From assembly GCA_039995105.1 (NCBI GenBank), contig CP146203.1, positions 744,001-808,000 on the forward strand: a stretch of 64,000 nt of DNA, given 5' to 3'. This DNA is from Jonesiaceae bacterium BS-20. GTDB taxonomy: Bacteria; Actinomycetota; Actinomycetes; Actinomycetales; Cellulomonadaceae. The notes below the pieces were generated by a model. It searched no databases. It saw nothing but the letters and a program-made list of their open reading frames with translations, and was not told where the DNA came from. Of this stretch, positions 1 through 11,449 are shown in pieces (within the stretch, counting starts at the first letter, position 1; each line of letters starts with the position of its first letter). The position numbers and the translations under genes were made by a program.

Positions 1-786
1 TAGATCTGCCTGCCACAGTCCATGAATCAGGGCACCCATGAATGAGTCTCCTGCACCTACGGTATCTACCACGGTGACCTTTTGCGCGGCTACGTTAATG
101 ACACCGGCCGCACTAACTCCAATGGCTCCCGAGCCACCGAGGGTCACAACTACGACCGCGGGTCCAAGTGCCAACCAGTTCTGAGCAATCGTTTGCGGGC
201 CTTCACCAGGATAGAGCCACTCAAGGTCTTCATCTGAAACCTTGACCACGTCAGATATCTTGACGTATTCCTCGATCAGTGGCCGAGCAACTGCCACGTC
301 ACCCATGAGCGATGGGCGCGCGTTGGGGTCATAGGTGATGGTCGCCGTGTCGCGTGCAGACGTCAGTAGGGCCAAAATGTCTGGGCCACCGGGCTCAAGA
401 ATCGGAGCGATCGACCCGGTGTGCGCCACTATTGAACCAGCTGGAACAGTTGCGTCTGCTGGGATTTGCGGGTCAAGATCAAACTCATATGTGGCTGAGC
501 CGTCTTGGGCCAACGTTGCTATTGCAACGGAGGTTTTCTTCGCTTTGTCGCTACCCTCAGCAACTGTCACGTGGGACTCTTTTAACCACTCGGTGATCAA
601 GGTGCCGTGGGCATCTTGCCCAAACCACGCCAGAAGTTGTGCCTGGCGGCCTAACCGGCCAAGGGTGAGAGCAACGTTGGTGGGGCTACCACCCGGGTGC
701 TCTGCTACGGTCCCATCTGCTTTGTGAACCACATCAATGAGTGCTTCGCCAACAATGAATGCGCAGCGCGCATCTGGTGTAGACAT
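1..786 (-). CDS. PfkB-family carbohydrate kinase (fructokinase-like), 3' end outside window
   Basis: Read on the minus strand from an ATG at 786, 262 codons are visible before the window edge; the family is usually about 300-320 residues, so only the C-terminus is missing. Both PfkB signatures are visible: a GGSPTNVALTLGRLG-type motif near residue 30 and DTVGAGDSF near the left edge, where the Asp is the catalytic base of the family. It should phosphorylate a sugar such as fructose with ATP in the cytoplasm; the exact sugar cannot be told. Its start lies 7 bp after the end of xseB, so it is probably the last gene of an xseA-xseB-kinase operon. Family assignment is firm, substrate is inference. 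Confidence 0.88.
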   Translation of the reverse strand, partial: MSTPDARCAFIVGEALIDVVHKADGTVAEHPGGSPTNVALTLGRLGRQAQLLAWFGQDAHGTLITEWLKESHVTVAEGSDKAKKTSVAIATLAQDGSATYEFDLDPQIPADATVPAGSIVAHTGSIAPILEPGGPDILALLTSARDTATITYDPNARPSLMGDVAVARPLIEEYVKISDVVKVSDEDLEWLYPGEGPQTIAQNWLALGPAVVVVTLGGSGAIGVSAAGVINVAAQKVTVVDTVGAGDSFMGALIHGLWQADL

Positions 787-793
787 TGTCTTC

Positions 794-1036
794 CTAATCT
801 TCCGAGTCAGCGCTGGATTGGGCGCGAACAGCTTCGAGGCGGGCACGAGCGCCATCCAGCCATTGCTGGCAGCGTTGGGCAAGAAGTTCACCCTGTTCCC
901 ACAGGGCTAAAGCAGACTCAAGAGGTTCGCCGCCTGCTTCCAAGCGGCTCACTACGCCCACCAACTCGTCACGTGCCTGCTCATAGGTTAGCGCTTCAAT
1001 GCGAACTATGTTTGTTGCCACTTCTTCTTGGGACAT
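794..1036 (-). CDS. xseB: Exodeoxyribonuclease VII small subunit
   Basis: An 80-residue acidic, helical protein with the family core LTYEQARDELVGVVSRLEAG and a downstream SLALWEQGE-like helix (here SALALWEQGELL). XseB subunits bind along the long helices of XseA to form exonuclease VII, which cuts single-stranded DNA from both ends to oligonucleotides and acts in repair. The length is typical of the family. It lies 35 bp downstream of xseA in the same orientation, which agrees with a shared transcript. Assignment rests on motif, size and the adjacent large subunit. Confidence 0.93.
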   Translation of the reverse strand: MSQEEVATNIVRIEALTYEQARDELVGVVSRLEAGGEPLESALALWEQGELLAQRCQQWLDGARARLEAVRAQSSADSED

Positions 1037-1071
1037 TTACGTTCCCTCCTTACGGGACCTGCGGTTAAAGT

Positions 1072-2325
1072 TTAGGGTTTTGGAACGATCGTTGCATCGA
1101 TGGTTCCAAGTTCGAGACGGATTGAGATTTCGCTTCCCACGGGAGCCTGCTCGGGGCGGCGAACGATGGCCCCGGTGGGGGTTTGCACCACCGCGTAACC
1201 TCGGGCCAACGTTGCCGCCGGAGACAGGGCTGTGACCTGCGCGCGCAGCTGATTTACTTGACCGGAAGCGGTAAGGAGTTGGCGGTCAAAAGCTGAAAGA
1301 GCACGGGAACGGTCACGGTCTAACGCTTGCTGCAGCGGAACCAGCAAACTTAAGGGGGAAGCCAAACTGGGCCGGCTGCGCACAGCGGTCAAACCAGCTT
1401 GTTCCCTGTCCAGCATGGTCTGGATGGCTTGAGCCATGCGGTCCCTTGCTTGATCAACCCCGGCGAGTTCCTCCGCAACGTTTGGAACAATACGTTTTGC
1501 GGCATCGGTAGGCGTTGACGCGCGGTAGTCGGCAACCAAATCTAGGATTGGGGTGTCCCTCTCGTGCCCAATCGCTGACACGATTGGCGTCACGGCGTTG
1601 CTGGCGGCCCGCACGAGCGACTCATTGCTGAACGGCAGTAAATCCTCGACCGCCCCGCCGCCGCGGGCAATAACGATCACATCAATTTCAGGGTTGCTAT
1701 CAAGTTCGCTAAGCGCAGCGGTTACTTGACTGACCGCGTTGACTCCCTGAACCGCGACTTCACGTACGGTGAATTGAACCGAGGGCCACCGAGCCTTCGC
1801 GTTTACCAATACATCATGCATGGCCTCGGAGTTGCGGCCACAGATTAGGCCCACCCGGTTGGGTAGGAAAGGGAGCGGCTTTTTGCGCTGGGGATCAAAC
1901 AAACCCTCGGCGGCAAGGAGCGCCTTGAGCTGCTCAATTTTGGCAAGGAGATCCCCGACTCCGAGCTGCGCAATTTCCGATGCCTGCAACTGGAAGGAGC
2001 CGCGCTTGGCCCAGAACGTTGGTTTAGCCCGCACAACCACGTGGGCGCCCTCGCTCAGGGGCCCTGCAGCGTCGAGTGCGGACGAGAAAATGGAGACCGG
2101 CAACGAGAGATCCTGGTTGGTATCCCGCAGGGTAATGAACGACATACCCGCTCTGCGATTGAGCTGGACGACCTGCCCTTCAACCCAGACCACGGACATC
2201 TTGTCAATGTATTCCGCAATCTTTGCTGACAACAACCGCACCGGCCAGGGACTGGTTTTGGTGGTTTGTGCGGCAAGCTCTGGAAGGGGAGCGGGATCAC
2301 TTTGGGCTGAGGAATTCGAGGTCAC
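1072..2325 (-). CDS. xseA: Exodeoxyribonuclease VII large subunit
   Basis: A 417-residue protein with the usual XseA order: an N-terminal OB-fold (around residues 25-120, with VWVEGQVVQLNRRAGM and FITLRD) that binds single-stranded DNA, then the catalytic domain with VGLICGRNSEAMHDV, VIARGGGAVEDLLPF and SAIGHERDTPILDLVAD-type motifs, then a long helical region for XseB binding and a C-terminal LARGYAVV element. It is the catalytic subunit of exonuclease VII. The start is GTG at 2325. The length matches actinobacterial XseA. It is divergent from ispH with an 81 bp gap that should hold both promoters. Confidence 0.95.
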   Translation of the reverse strand: MTSNSSAQSDPAPLPELAAQTTKTSPWPVRLLSAKIAEYIDKMSVVWVEGQVVQLNRRAGMSFITLRDTNQDLSLPVSIFSSALDAAGPLSEGAHVVVRAKPTFWAKRGSFQLQASEIAQLGVGDLLAKIEQLKALLAAEGLFDPQRKKPLPFLPNRVGLICGRNSEAMHDVLVNAKARWPSVQFTVREVAVQGVNAVSQVTAALSELDSNPEIDVIVIARGGGAVEDLLPFSNESLVRAASNAVTPIVSAIGHERDTPILDLVADYRASTPTDAAKRIVPNVAEELAGVDQARDRMAQAIQTMLDREQAGLTAVRSRPSLASPLSLLVPLQQALDRDRSRALSAFDRQLLTASGQVNQLRAQVTALSPAATLARGYAVVQTPTGAIVRRPEQAPVGSEISIRLELGTIDATIVPKP

Positions 2326-2406
2326 CCCCTAATTGTGCCCTCTACCTGTGATATTTCTTCACTAGGACCACCGGAATTACGCCACTTTCTCTATTAGACT
2401 CAAAGA

Positions 2407-3555
2407 GTGAGCCAACTTGAATTTGTTTCGGGTATTAGTTCCGAGTCATCAGAGTCCGTCCTACACCGTCCTATGGCAACGGGGTCCGCCACGAAAGATG
2501 GCGCGGAACCCAGAGTCCCTAACGGTAAGAAGGTCCTCCTCGCAGCGCCCCGCGGCTACTGCGCCGGAGTTGACCGTGCCGTTATTGCCGTTGAGAAGGC
2601 ACTTGAACTTCACGGTGCGCCCATTTATGTGCGCAAGGAGATTGTCCACAACAAGTACGTAGTGGAAACTCTTGCCGACCGTGGCGCTATCTTCGTTGAA
2701 GAAACCGATGAAGTTCCGGAGGGTGCCCGCGTGGTGTTTTCCGCCCACGGTGTTTCGCCAGCGGTCATTGAATCCGCTAAGCAACGCAACCTGGAAACCA
2801 TCGACGCTACGTGCCCCTTGGTGACCAAGGTGCACAAGGAGGCCGTCCGGTTTGCGGAAGAAGACTATGACATCTTGCTCATTGGGCACACGGGCCATGA
2901 GGAAGTCGAGGGCACCGCGGGTGAGGCACCCGACCACATCCAAATTGTGGACAGCCCCGATGACGTTGACAAGGTAACCGTGCGGGACCCAAATAAGGTG
3001 ATTTGGCTGTCGCAAACGACCCTGTCCGTGGATGAAACCATGGAGACCGTGGACAAGCTCAAGGAGCGGTTCCCAACTCTGCAAAACCCACCAAGCGATG
3101 ACATCTGCTATGCCACGCAGAACCGTCAGGTAGCGGTCAAGAAGCTGGCTCCAGACTGCGACGTGGTCTTGGTAGTTGGCTCGACCAACTCGTCCAACTC
3201 GGTGCGCCTCATGGAAGTTGCCAAGGACGCTGGTGCAACCACCTCCTACCTGATCGACTACGCCAAGGAAATTGACGAGGCCTGGCTCGACGGCGCTAAG
3301 ACGGTTGGTTTGACGTCCGGTGCCTCAGTGCCTGACATCTTGGTTCAAGAGGTTTTGATGTACTTGGCCGAGCGTGGATTCTATGACGTCGAGGAAGTTC
3401 GCACGGCAACCGAGGACCTCATGTTCTCGCTTCCGCGTGAGATTCGTGCTGACCTCAAGGCCGCCGGCAAGCTGGAGAAGCGTCCTAACCGCGGCGTGCG
3501 CAAGTCCCTTGAAGTCACCCCGGTAACGTCCAGTGGCGGCTGCAACGACCTGTAA
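2407..3555 (+). CDS. ispH: 4-hydroxy-3-methylbut-2-enyl diphosphate reductase
   Basis: IspH (LytB) makes IPP and DMAPP in the last step of the MEP isoprenoid pathway, using a [4Fe-4S] cluster. The three cluster cysteines are visible in [23 protein letters not shown] and [11 protein letters not shown], together with the conserved [10 protein letters not shown] and SSNSVRL motifs. The GTG start at 2407 gives 382 residues with about 35 residues before the first conserved motif; an ATG at 2473 gives a length nearer to most homologues and cannot be excluded. The C-terminal tail after the fold is short and Lys/Arg/Ser-rich. It stands alone, with a terminator downstream. Confidence 0.95.
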   Translation: MSQLEFVSGISSESSESVLHRPMATGSATKDGAEPRVPNGKKVLLAAPRGYCAGVDRAVIAVEKALELHGAPIYVRKEIVHNKYVVETLADRGAIFVEETDEVPEGARVVFSAHGVSPAVIESAKQRNLETIDATCPLVTKVHKEAVRFAEEDYDILLIGHTGHEEVEGTAGEAPDHIQIVDSPDDVDKVTVRDPNKVIWLSQTTLSVDETMETVDKLKERFPTLQNPPSDDICYATQNRQVAVKKLAPDCDVVLVVGSTNSSNSVRLMEVAKDAGATTSYLIDYAKEIDEAWLDGAKTVGLTSGASVPDILVQEVLMYLAERGFYDVEEVRTATEDLMFSLPREIRADLKAAGKLEKRPNRGVRKSLEVTPVTSSGGCNDL

Positions 3556-3587
3556 CAACTGCATACAGCGGTAGTGAAAAACTATTG

Positions 3588-3632
3588 ACTGGGCCGGACA
3601 AACTATCTGTGGTTTGCTCGGCCCAGTTTTGT
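3588..3632. terminator. Terminator between ispH and rmuC
   Basis: Inverted repeat ACTGGGCCG ... CGGCCCAGT, with extra pairing towards the loop, followed on the plus strand by TTTTG. A short A-run lies on the other side. It sits between two convergent genes and may serve both. Confidence 0.75.
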
Positions 3633-3666
3633 TTGCCTACGGCTTCAGCAACAGCTTCAAGGCGGG

Positions 3667-4962
3667 CTACAGGTCCGGCAAGGTTGCGGGGGTTTCCGCA
3701 GCCAGATCCAAGGCGGCAGGCTGACGCGCATAGGAATTAACCATGGCGGGGGTCTCTAGTTCCTGGCTGACGAGGTCGAGGTCTTCTAACCGGCGGGCGC
3801 TGACGAGCACCCGGGACTCGTAGGAACTAATCGCGCGGTTGTATGTCTCCGCCGAGGTTTGGATGGCACGTCCCACCTTGGACAGATGCCCGGAGAGAAC
3901 CGCGAGCCGGGCATGGAGTTCCTTACCAACCTTGAGGACCTGCTGGGCGTTCTCGGTGATAGCCTCTTGGCGCCAGGTAAATGACACGGTCTTGAGCAAT
4001 GCCAACAGGGTGGTTGGGGTTGCGATGACTACATTGCGAGAGAATGCGTAATCCAAGATGGCAGGGTCGTGGTCCAATGCGGCTGACAAGAAAGACTCGG
4101 CCGGCAGGAACATGACCACAAACTCGGGGGAGTTGGTGAACTGGTCCCAGTACGCCTTGGTACTCAGGTCATCAACATGCTTCTTGACGTGCCGCACGTG
4201 TGCTCCCATCCGTTCAAATCGCACGGTTTCATCTTGGGCCTGGGTGGAATCGAGGTAACCCACAAGAGCGACCTTGGAATCCACCACAATGTTCTTGTTA
4301 CCCGCCAGGTGCACGACCATATCCGGACGCAGCTGCCCGTCATCGGTTTGCACGGTCACTTGGGTAGAGAAGTCAACGCGGTTCATCATGCCAGCGGACT
4401 CAACGAGTCTGCGCAGCTGTGCCTCGCCCCAGGCGCCGCGAACATCCGAGGTGCGCAATGCGGTTACCAATTGCGAGGTCTGGGTGCGCAGTGACTGTGA
4501 CTCGGTTGCAAGCGCCCGCATCTGCTCTGTCAATGTTGCGGCAGAATTGACCCGAGATTCCTCGGCTAAGCCCAATTGGGTGCGTAGCTGGCCCAACGAC
4601 GTGTTGAGCGGCTCAACCATGGCCTCGATGGCAACCGCGCGTTTTGCCATGTCAGCCTGACCGGCAACCTGGGTGGTCCGCAGATGCTGATCAGCAAGAC
4701 TCAGAAACTGCCGGTTGTTCATTTGTAAAGCCTCGGCGGCCAGGGACTTAAACTCGTTACCCAACTGCGTCTGAGTGGCCTGAGCGGCTTCTAACCGTTC
4801 CGCAAACGCAGCCCGCTCAGCCGTGATCGCCGTGGACAGCCGGGCAACCTCAATCTCAAGGTTTTGGTTACGCGCCCCTGCGCGCACCAATGCGAGGACG
4901 TAGCCAAGCACCATGCCCACTACCAGTCCGGTCAATAACAACAGCCACATCGAAAGATCCAT
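3667..4962 (-). CDS. rmuC: RmuC family DNA recombination protein
   Basis: A 431-residue protein with one N-terminal membrane segment (about residues 5-25), a long coiled coil (about 30-170), and the RmuC domain with GAWGEAQLRRLVESAGM, RPDMVVHL, NIVVDSKVAL and FMPAES-like (here MFLPAESFL) motifs. RmuC proteins limit inversions at short inverted repeats in E. coli and carry a nuclease-like fold; the enzymatic activity is not established. The start is ATG at 4962 and the length is normal. It is convergent with ispH and divergent from ychF. The intergenic side towards ychF carries a nested inverted repeat, described separately. Confidence 0.9.
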   Translation of the reverse strand: MDLSMWLLLLTGLVVGMVLGYVLALVRAGARNQNLEIEVARLSTAITAERAAFAERLEAAQATQTQLGNEFKSLAAEALQMNNRQFLSLADQHLRTTQVAGQADMAKRAVAIEAMVEPLNTSLGQLRTQLGLAEESRVNSAATLTEQMRALATESQSLRTQTSQLVTALRTSDVRGAWGEAQLRRLVESAGMMNRVDFSTQVTVQTDDGQLRPDMVVHLAGNKNIVVDSKVALVGYLDSTQAQDETVRFERMGAHVRHVKKHVDDLSTKAYWDQFTNSPEFVVMFLPAESFLSAALDHDPAILDYAFSRNVVIATPTTLLALLKTVSFTWRQEAITENAQQVLKVGKELHARLAVLSGHLSKVGRAIQTSAETYNRAISSYESRVLVSARRLEDLDLVSQELETPAMVNSYARQPAALDLAAETPATLPDL

Positions 4963-5006
4963 GGCTCAAGTGTGCACCCTGCCTCTGACATACCTTGTTG
5001 GGCGCC

Positions 5007-5079
5007 AACACCCGGGTTTCAGAGGCTGAGTACATTCTTAACGTACTGGGCCTCTGAAACGTGGTGGGGCCCGGGTGTT
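5007..5079. repeat. Nested interrupted inverted repeat between rmuC and ychF
   Basis: The left arm AACACCCGGG + TTTCAGAGGC (5007-5026) is repeated in inverted order as GCCTCTGAAA (5050-5059) and CCCGGGTGTT (5070-5079). A 10-base insert (5060-5069) lies between the two right-hand blocks. Inside the arms, GTAC occurs on each side of the centre. The two 10-base blocks pair perfectly. It lies in a divergent promoter region, so it could be an operator, a cruciform or RNA hairpin, or a vestige of a small repeat. Confidence 0.8.
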
Positions 5080-5192
5080 TGCGGCAGACTTATCCCGATT
5101 TCAAGCCAAACACTGTGATGTTGATCCGCAAACCGAGCAATTTTGCTACTTTGTTGGCCCCGGCGCCCGCTTCAGAAGTAGACTCTGAAACC

Positions 5193-6296
5193 GTGTCCCT
5201 TACAATTGGAATCGTTGGTCTTCCCAACGTAGGTAAATCAACTTTGTTCAACGCGCTAACCCGTGCAACGGTTCTCGCGGCAAACTACCCGTTTGCCACG
5301 ATCGAACCCAACGTGGGTGTGGTGCCGCTTCCGGACGAACGGCTGAACAAGCTGGCCGAGATCTTCGGGTCCCAAAAGATCCTGCCGGCGGTTGTTTCCT
5401 TCGTTGATATCGCCGGGATTGTGCGTGGCGCGAGTGAGGGTGAAGGACTTGGCAACAAGTTCCTTGCAAACATCCGTGAAGCCGAGGCCATTTGCCAGGT
5501 GACCCGCGCGTTCGCCGACCCAGACGTGGTCCACGTTGACGGTAAGGTCTCACCCAAGGATGACATTGAGACCATCAACACCGAGCTGATCCTCGCTGAC
5601 ATGCAAACCCTTGAACGTGCGCTCGTGCGCATTGAAAAGGAAGTAAAGATCAAGAAGGGCGACCCGGTTCTATTCGCGGCCGCACAAAAAGCCATGACCA
5701 TCTTGGAGAAGGGGGAGACCCTGTTCTCTGCTGCCGCCGCAGCCGGACTGGACCTCGCTGAGATCTCCTCGCTCCAGCTCATGACCGCAAAGCCATTCAT
5801 CTACGTGTTCAACACCGATGATGAGGGACTGGCAAACAAGGAGTTCCAAGAGGAACTGGCCGCACTAGTGGCACCCGCCGAGGCCATCTTCCTCGATGCT
5901 CAGTTTGAGTCAGAGCTGGTTGAGCTCGAAGACGATGAGGCAGCCGAGATGCTTGCTGACTCCGGACAAGACGAACCCGGCCTGCACAAGCTAGCCCGCG
6001 TTGGCTTTGATACCCTTGGCCTGCAGACCTACCTCACCGCCGGACCAAAAGAGGCCCGTGCCTGGACCATCCACAAGGGCTGGACCGCACCGCAGGCCGC
6101 CGGAGTCATTCACACCGACTTTGAGCGCGGCTTCATCAAGGCTGAGGTCATCTCGTTCGAAGACCTCGTTGAGACCGGATCCGTAGCCAACGCTCGCGCA
6201 GCCGGAAAGGCCCGCGTTGAGGGCAAGGACTACGTCATGGTTGATGGCGATGTGGTGGAATTCCGTTCAGGACTTACGTCTGGAAACAAGAAATAG
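5193..6296 (+). CDS. ychF: Redox-regulated ATPase YchF (OBG-family)
   Basis: I place the start at GTG 5193 because the protein then begins SLTIGIVGLPNVGKSTLFN, which is how YchF proteins normally start; the open frame extends 44 codons further upstream but that part has no family similarity. The resulting 367 residues match the usual ~363. Visible motifs are the P-loop GLPNVGKST, the switch region NYPFATIEPN and DIAGIVRGASEGEGLGN, plus the C-terminal TGS domain ending VEGKDYVMVDGDVVEFR. YchF binds ATP rather than GTP and associates with ribosomes. A foreign restriction-modification-like module begins 31 bp after its stop. Confidence 0.95.
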   Translation: MSLTIGIVGLPNVGKSTLFNALTRATVLAANYPFATIEPNVGVVPLPDERLNKLAEIFGSQKILPAVVSFVDIAGIVRGASEGEGLGNKFLANIREAEAICQVTRAFADPDVVHVDGKVSPKDDIETINTELILADMQTLERALVRIEKEVKIKKGDPVLFAAAQKAMTILEKGETLFSAAAAAGLDLAEISSLQLMTAKPFIYVFNTDDEGLANKEFQEELAALVAPAEAIFLDAQFESELVELEDDEAAEMLADSGQDEPGLHKLARVGFDTLGLQTYLTAGPKEARAWTIHKGWTAPQAAGVIHTDFERGFIKAEVISFEDLVETGSVANARAAGKARVEGKDYVMVDGDVVEFRSGLTSGNKK

Positions 6297-6327
6297 AACA
6301 CCTTAGCTACAAGAGAATGAGGACGAT

Positions 6328-6984
6328 GTGGTCAACGATGAGGGCGTCAAGCCTCTAACTCGATCGAAGCAGCGCGTCGCGGATCACGGTGAAGTTTTCA
6401 CGCCTGCCTGGATGGTCGATGGCATGCTCGACCTCGTTAAGCATGAGTCCGAGCGGATCGACTCACGCGTGCTGGAACCCGCGTGCGGTTCCGGCAACTT
6501 TCTCGTGCCGACGCTGGCTCGCAAACTCGCAACCGTTGCGACCCGCCATGGCAAGAGTGAGTTCGAGAAGCGCCATTATGCGCTCTTCGCTCTCATGTGT
6601 GTCTATGGCATTGAGCTGCTCGAAGATAACGCGGAGGAATGCCGAGACAGCTTGGCCCGGCTCTTCAACTCCTTCCTAGAGATCGACGTCACGGATGAAT
6701 GGGCGGCGGCGGCACGCGTTGTGCTGGACACGAACATTGTCCGCGGCGACGCTCTTACGATGATGCTGACAAACGGCAACCCGATCACATTCGCCGAATG
6801 GGGGTACTTGGGGAAGGGGAAGTTTCAGCGCCGTGACTTCCGGTATGACGAACTTACTCAACGCTCCGCATGGGAGGCAGAGGGTTCGCTCTTCGCTGAT
6901 TTGGGGGGCGACCTGTTCGCACCGCATGCAACCCACCCAACGATGACCGTGAGTGATTTGGCCGGACTGGCGGATGCCAGATGA
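6328..6984 (+). CDS. Adenine-methyltransferase-like protein, first subunit of three-gene R-M module
   Basis: A 218-residue protein with an EVFTPAWMV segment near residue 22 and a SAM-binding motif I, LEPACGSGNFLVP, at about residues 49-61. No NPPY catalytic motif is present, so it is probably not an active methyltransferase alone; it may recognise DNA or stimulate the next protein. Conserved-looking stretches follow (EKRHYALFALMCVYGIELL, AEWGYLGKGKFQRRDF). GTG start at 6328 with GAGGA upstream. Its stop overlaps the start of the next gene by 4 bp, so the two are translationally coupled. Proteins of this layout occur next to Eco57I-type methylases; the exact role here is inference. Confidence 0.78.
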   Translation: MVNDEGVKPLTRSKQRVADHGEVFTPAWMVDGMLDLVKHESERIDSRVLEPACGSGNFLVPTLARKLATVATRHGKSEFEKRHYALFALMCVYGIELLEDNAEECRDSLARLFNSFLEIDVTDEWAAAARVVLDTNIVRGDALTMMLTNGNPITFAEWGYLGKGKFQRRDFRYDELTQRSAWEAEGSLFADLGGDLFAPHATHPTMTVSDLAGLADAR

Positions 6985-8651
6985 GTGCTATGCAAGCCTC
7001 GTTCACCCTGCGAGGGCATAATCCGGATGTCTTGACCTGCATCGCGAACCTCTCCAACGATGAGGTATTTACATCTCCCGAGTTCGCCAACCAGATGCTC
7101 GACACGCTCGCGGCAGCGTGGGCCGACGCTAACGACGGCGCGGACATCTGGGCGGATCCCAATGTCGCTTTCCTCGACCCCTTCACGAAATCGGGAGTGT
7201 TCCTTCGTGAGATCGTTCATCGTCTCAGCGAAGGACTGATCTTGGAGATTCCCGACTTGACCGAGCGGATCGATCACATACTTACGAAGCAAGTCTTCGG
7301 CATCGGGCTCACCGAGCTGACCGCGTTATTGGCTCGTCGAAGCGTGTATTGCTCGAAGTTCGCCAACGGTCCGCACTCTATCGCGAAGTCTTTCACGACC
7401 GAGGATGGTCATATCTGGTTCGAGCGCACCGAGCACACCTGGGGCGGCGGTAAGCGTGAGTTCCGTGTCGATCCCATCACGAGTGAAGAGGTTACGGTCT
7501 ACACCAATCGCAAGTGCATCTACTGCGGGGCGGGCGAGGACGACTACGCGCGCAGCAACGACCTCGAAACTCACGCCTACGCCTTCATCCACACCGACGA
7601 CATCAAAGCTCGCATCGCCGAGCTGTTTGGAGACAACATGCAGTTCGACGTCATCATCGGCAACCCTCCTTACCAGCTCGATGATGGAGGCGCAGGCTCC
7701 AGCGCTCAGCCGATCTATAACAAGTTCGTGGAGTCTGCGAAATCCCTCGATCCTCGATACCTGTCGCTTGTTATACCCGCTCGGTGGTATTCAGGTGGGA
7801 AAGGGCTGAACGAGTTTCGACAGGAGATGCTAGGCGACGCTCGACTCTCCGTCATCCACGACTACCCCGACACGAACGACGTCTTTCCGGGGCTGAATGT
7901 GCGCGGCGGGATCATGTACTTCCTCTGGGAACGAGATCACCGAGGCGACGCTACGGTGACAAACCATATGGGAGGTCGGAATTTCGGCTCTGGGTCCCGC
8001 CCACTGTTGGAGCGGGGGCTCGACACGTTCATTCGGTTCAGTGGAGCAGTTGACATCATTTCGAAGGTCGTCCGCATGGAGACTGGGCAGTCCTCCAGCT
8101 TTGCGCTTCCGTCGTCCAAGTCCTTCGCGGAGCTGGTTTCAGCGAGAAAACCGTTCGGATTGGCGACGAACTTCGGCGAGTTCTCCCCGCGCCCGACCCC
8201 CACGCAACAGATCGAACTTCGTAGGTTCGGGGCGACCGGCTATGTTTCTGAAAAGCAGTTGATCGAGAACACCGATTGGGTAAATGAATGGAAGCTTCTC
8301 GTGCCGTACGCAAGTCCGGGAAGTGATGACTATCCGCATCTCGTTCTCTCGAACCCCATTGTGGCTGGCCCAGGCACGGCCTGTACCGAGACTTACTTGG
8401 TCGTCGGACCATTCGACTCGGAGGCGGAGTGTCTGAACGCGCGTTCGTACATGAGAACTCAACTGTTTAGATTCCTCGTGTTGACACTACGGGCGTCGCA
8501 ACACGTTACCCAGAAGGTGTACCGCCTAGTGCCCAAGCTCGACTTGTCTACTGCATGGGATGATGACGCGCTCTATGCGCGCTACCAGATCACTGGGGAT
8601 GAGAGTGAGCTCATTGACACCCTGGTGAAACCAGTCGCGTGGGAGATCTAG
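6981..8651 (+). CDS. Eco57I-like N6-adenine DNA methyltransferase
   Basis: A 556-residue protein. Residues 29-36 carry an EVFTSPEF segment, residues 64-75 a motif I variant (FLDPFTKSGVFL), and residues 228-231 the catalytic motif IV NPPY in FDVIIGNPPYQ. Between them lies a region with one CxxC pair (CIYCG, ~179). These are features of N6-adenine methyltransferases of the Eco57I/type III kind, which transfer methyl from SAM to adenine in a target site. The C-terminal half is probably the target recognition region. ATG at 6981 overlaps the upstream stop. Together with the first gene and the following helicase it looks like a complete modification and restriction set. Confidence 0.85.
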   Translation: MSAMQASFTLRGHNPDVLTCIANLSNDEVFTSPEFANQMLDTLAAAWADANDGADIWADPNVAFLDPFTKSGVFLREIVHRLSEGLILEIPDLTERIDHILTKQVFGIGLTELTALLARRSVYCSKFANGPHSIAKSFTTEDGHIWFERTEHTWGGGKREFRVDPITSEEVTVYTNRKCIYCGAGEDDYARSNDLETHAYAFIHTDDIKARIAELFGDNMQFDVIIGNPPYQLDDGGAGSSAQPIYNKFVESAKSLDPRYLSLVIPARWYSGGKGLNEFRQEMLGDARLSVIHDYPDTNDVFPGLNVRGGIMYFLWERDHRGDATVTNHMGGRNFGSGSRPLLERGLDTFIRFSGAVDIISKVVRMETGQSSSFALPSSKSFAELVSARKPFGLATNFGEFSPRPTPTQQIELRRFGATGYVSEKQLIENTDWVNEWKLLVPYASPGSDDYPHLVLSNPIVAGPGTACTETYLVVGPFDSEAECLNARSYMRTQLFRFLVLTLRASQHVTQKVYRLVPKLDLSTAWDDDALYARYQITGDESELIDTLVKPVAWEI

Positions 8652-8653
8652 GA

Positions 8654-11239
<2,586 letters not shown>

Positions 11240-11449
11240 GTGCATGAATCGGGCGTCCGTGCCAGGGGTCTCAATTGTTCATGCGATTTATCATCCTCTC
11301 GCTCGGTTTGATCACGATGCTTGGGCAGAGCGCTTCCAGCACGCCAGCATGTAGTCGCTGGTGCACCGTTGGCGCATGAAGTCGTGTGGTATGACCGATT
11401 GAAGTGTTAATTCTGCACAGCTCTTACGTTTAGGCGGTAGCATGGGTAC

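Noticed and set aside
5061-5192. 44-codon upstream extension of ychF
   Set aside because: The extension covers the inverted repeat and has no similarity; YchF proteins start at the SLTIGIVGLPNVGKS motif.
6297-6330. Possible attachment site directly after ychF
   Set aside because: I found no matching direct repeat near 11.2-11.5 kb or 22.2-22.7 kb, so no att site can be claimed.
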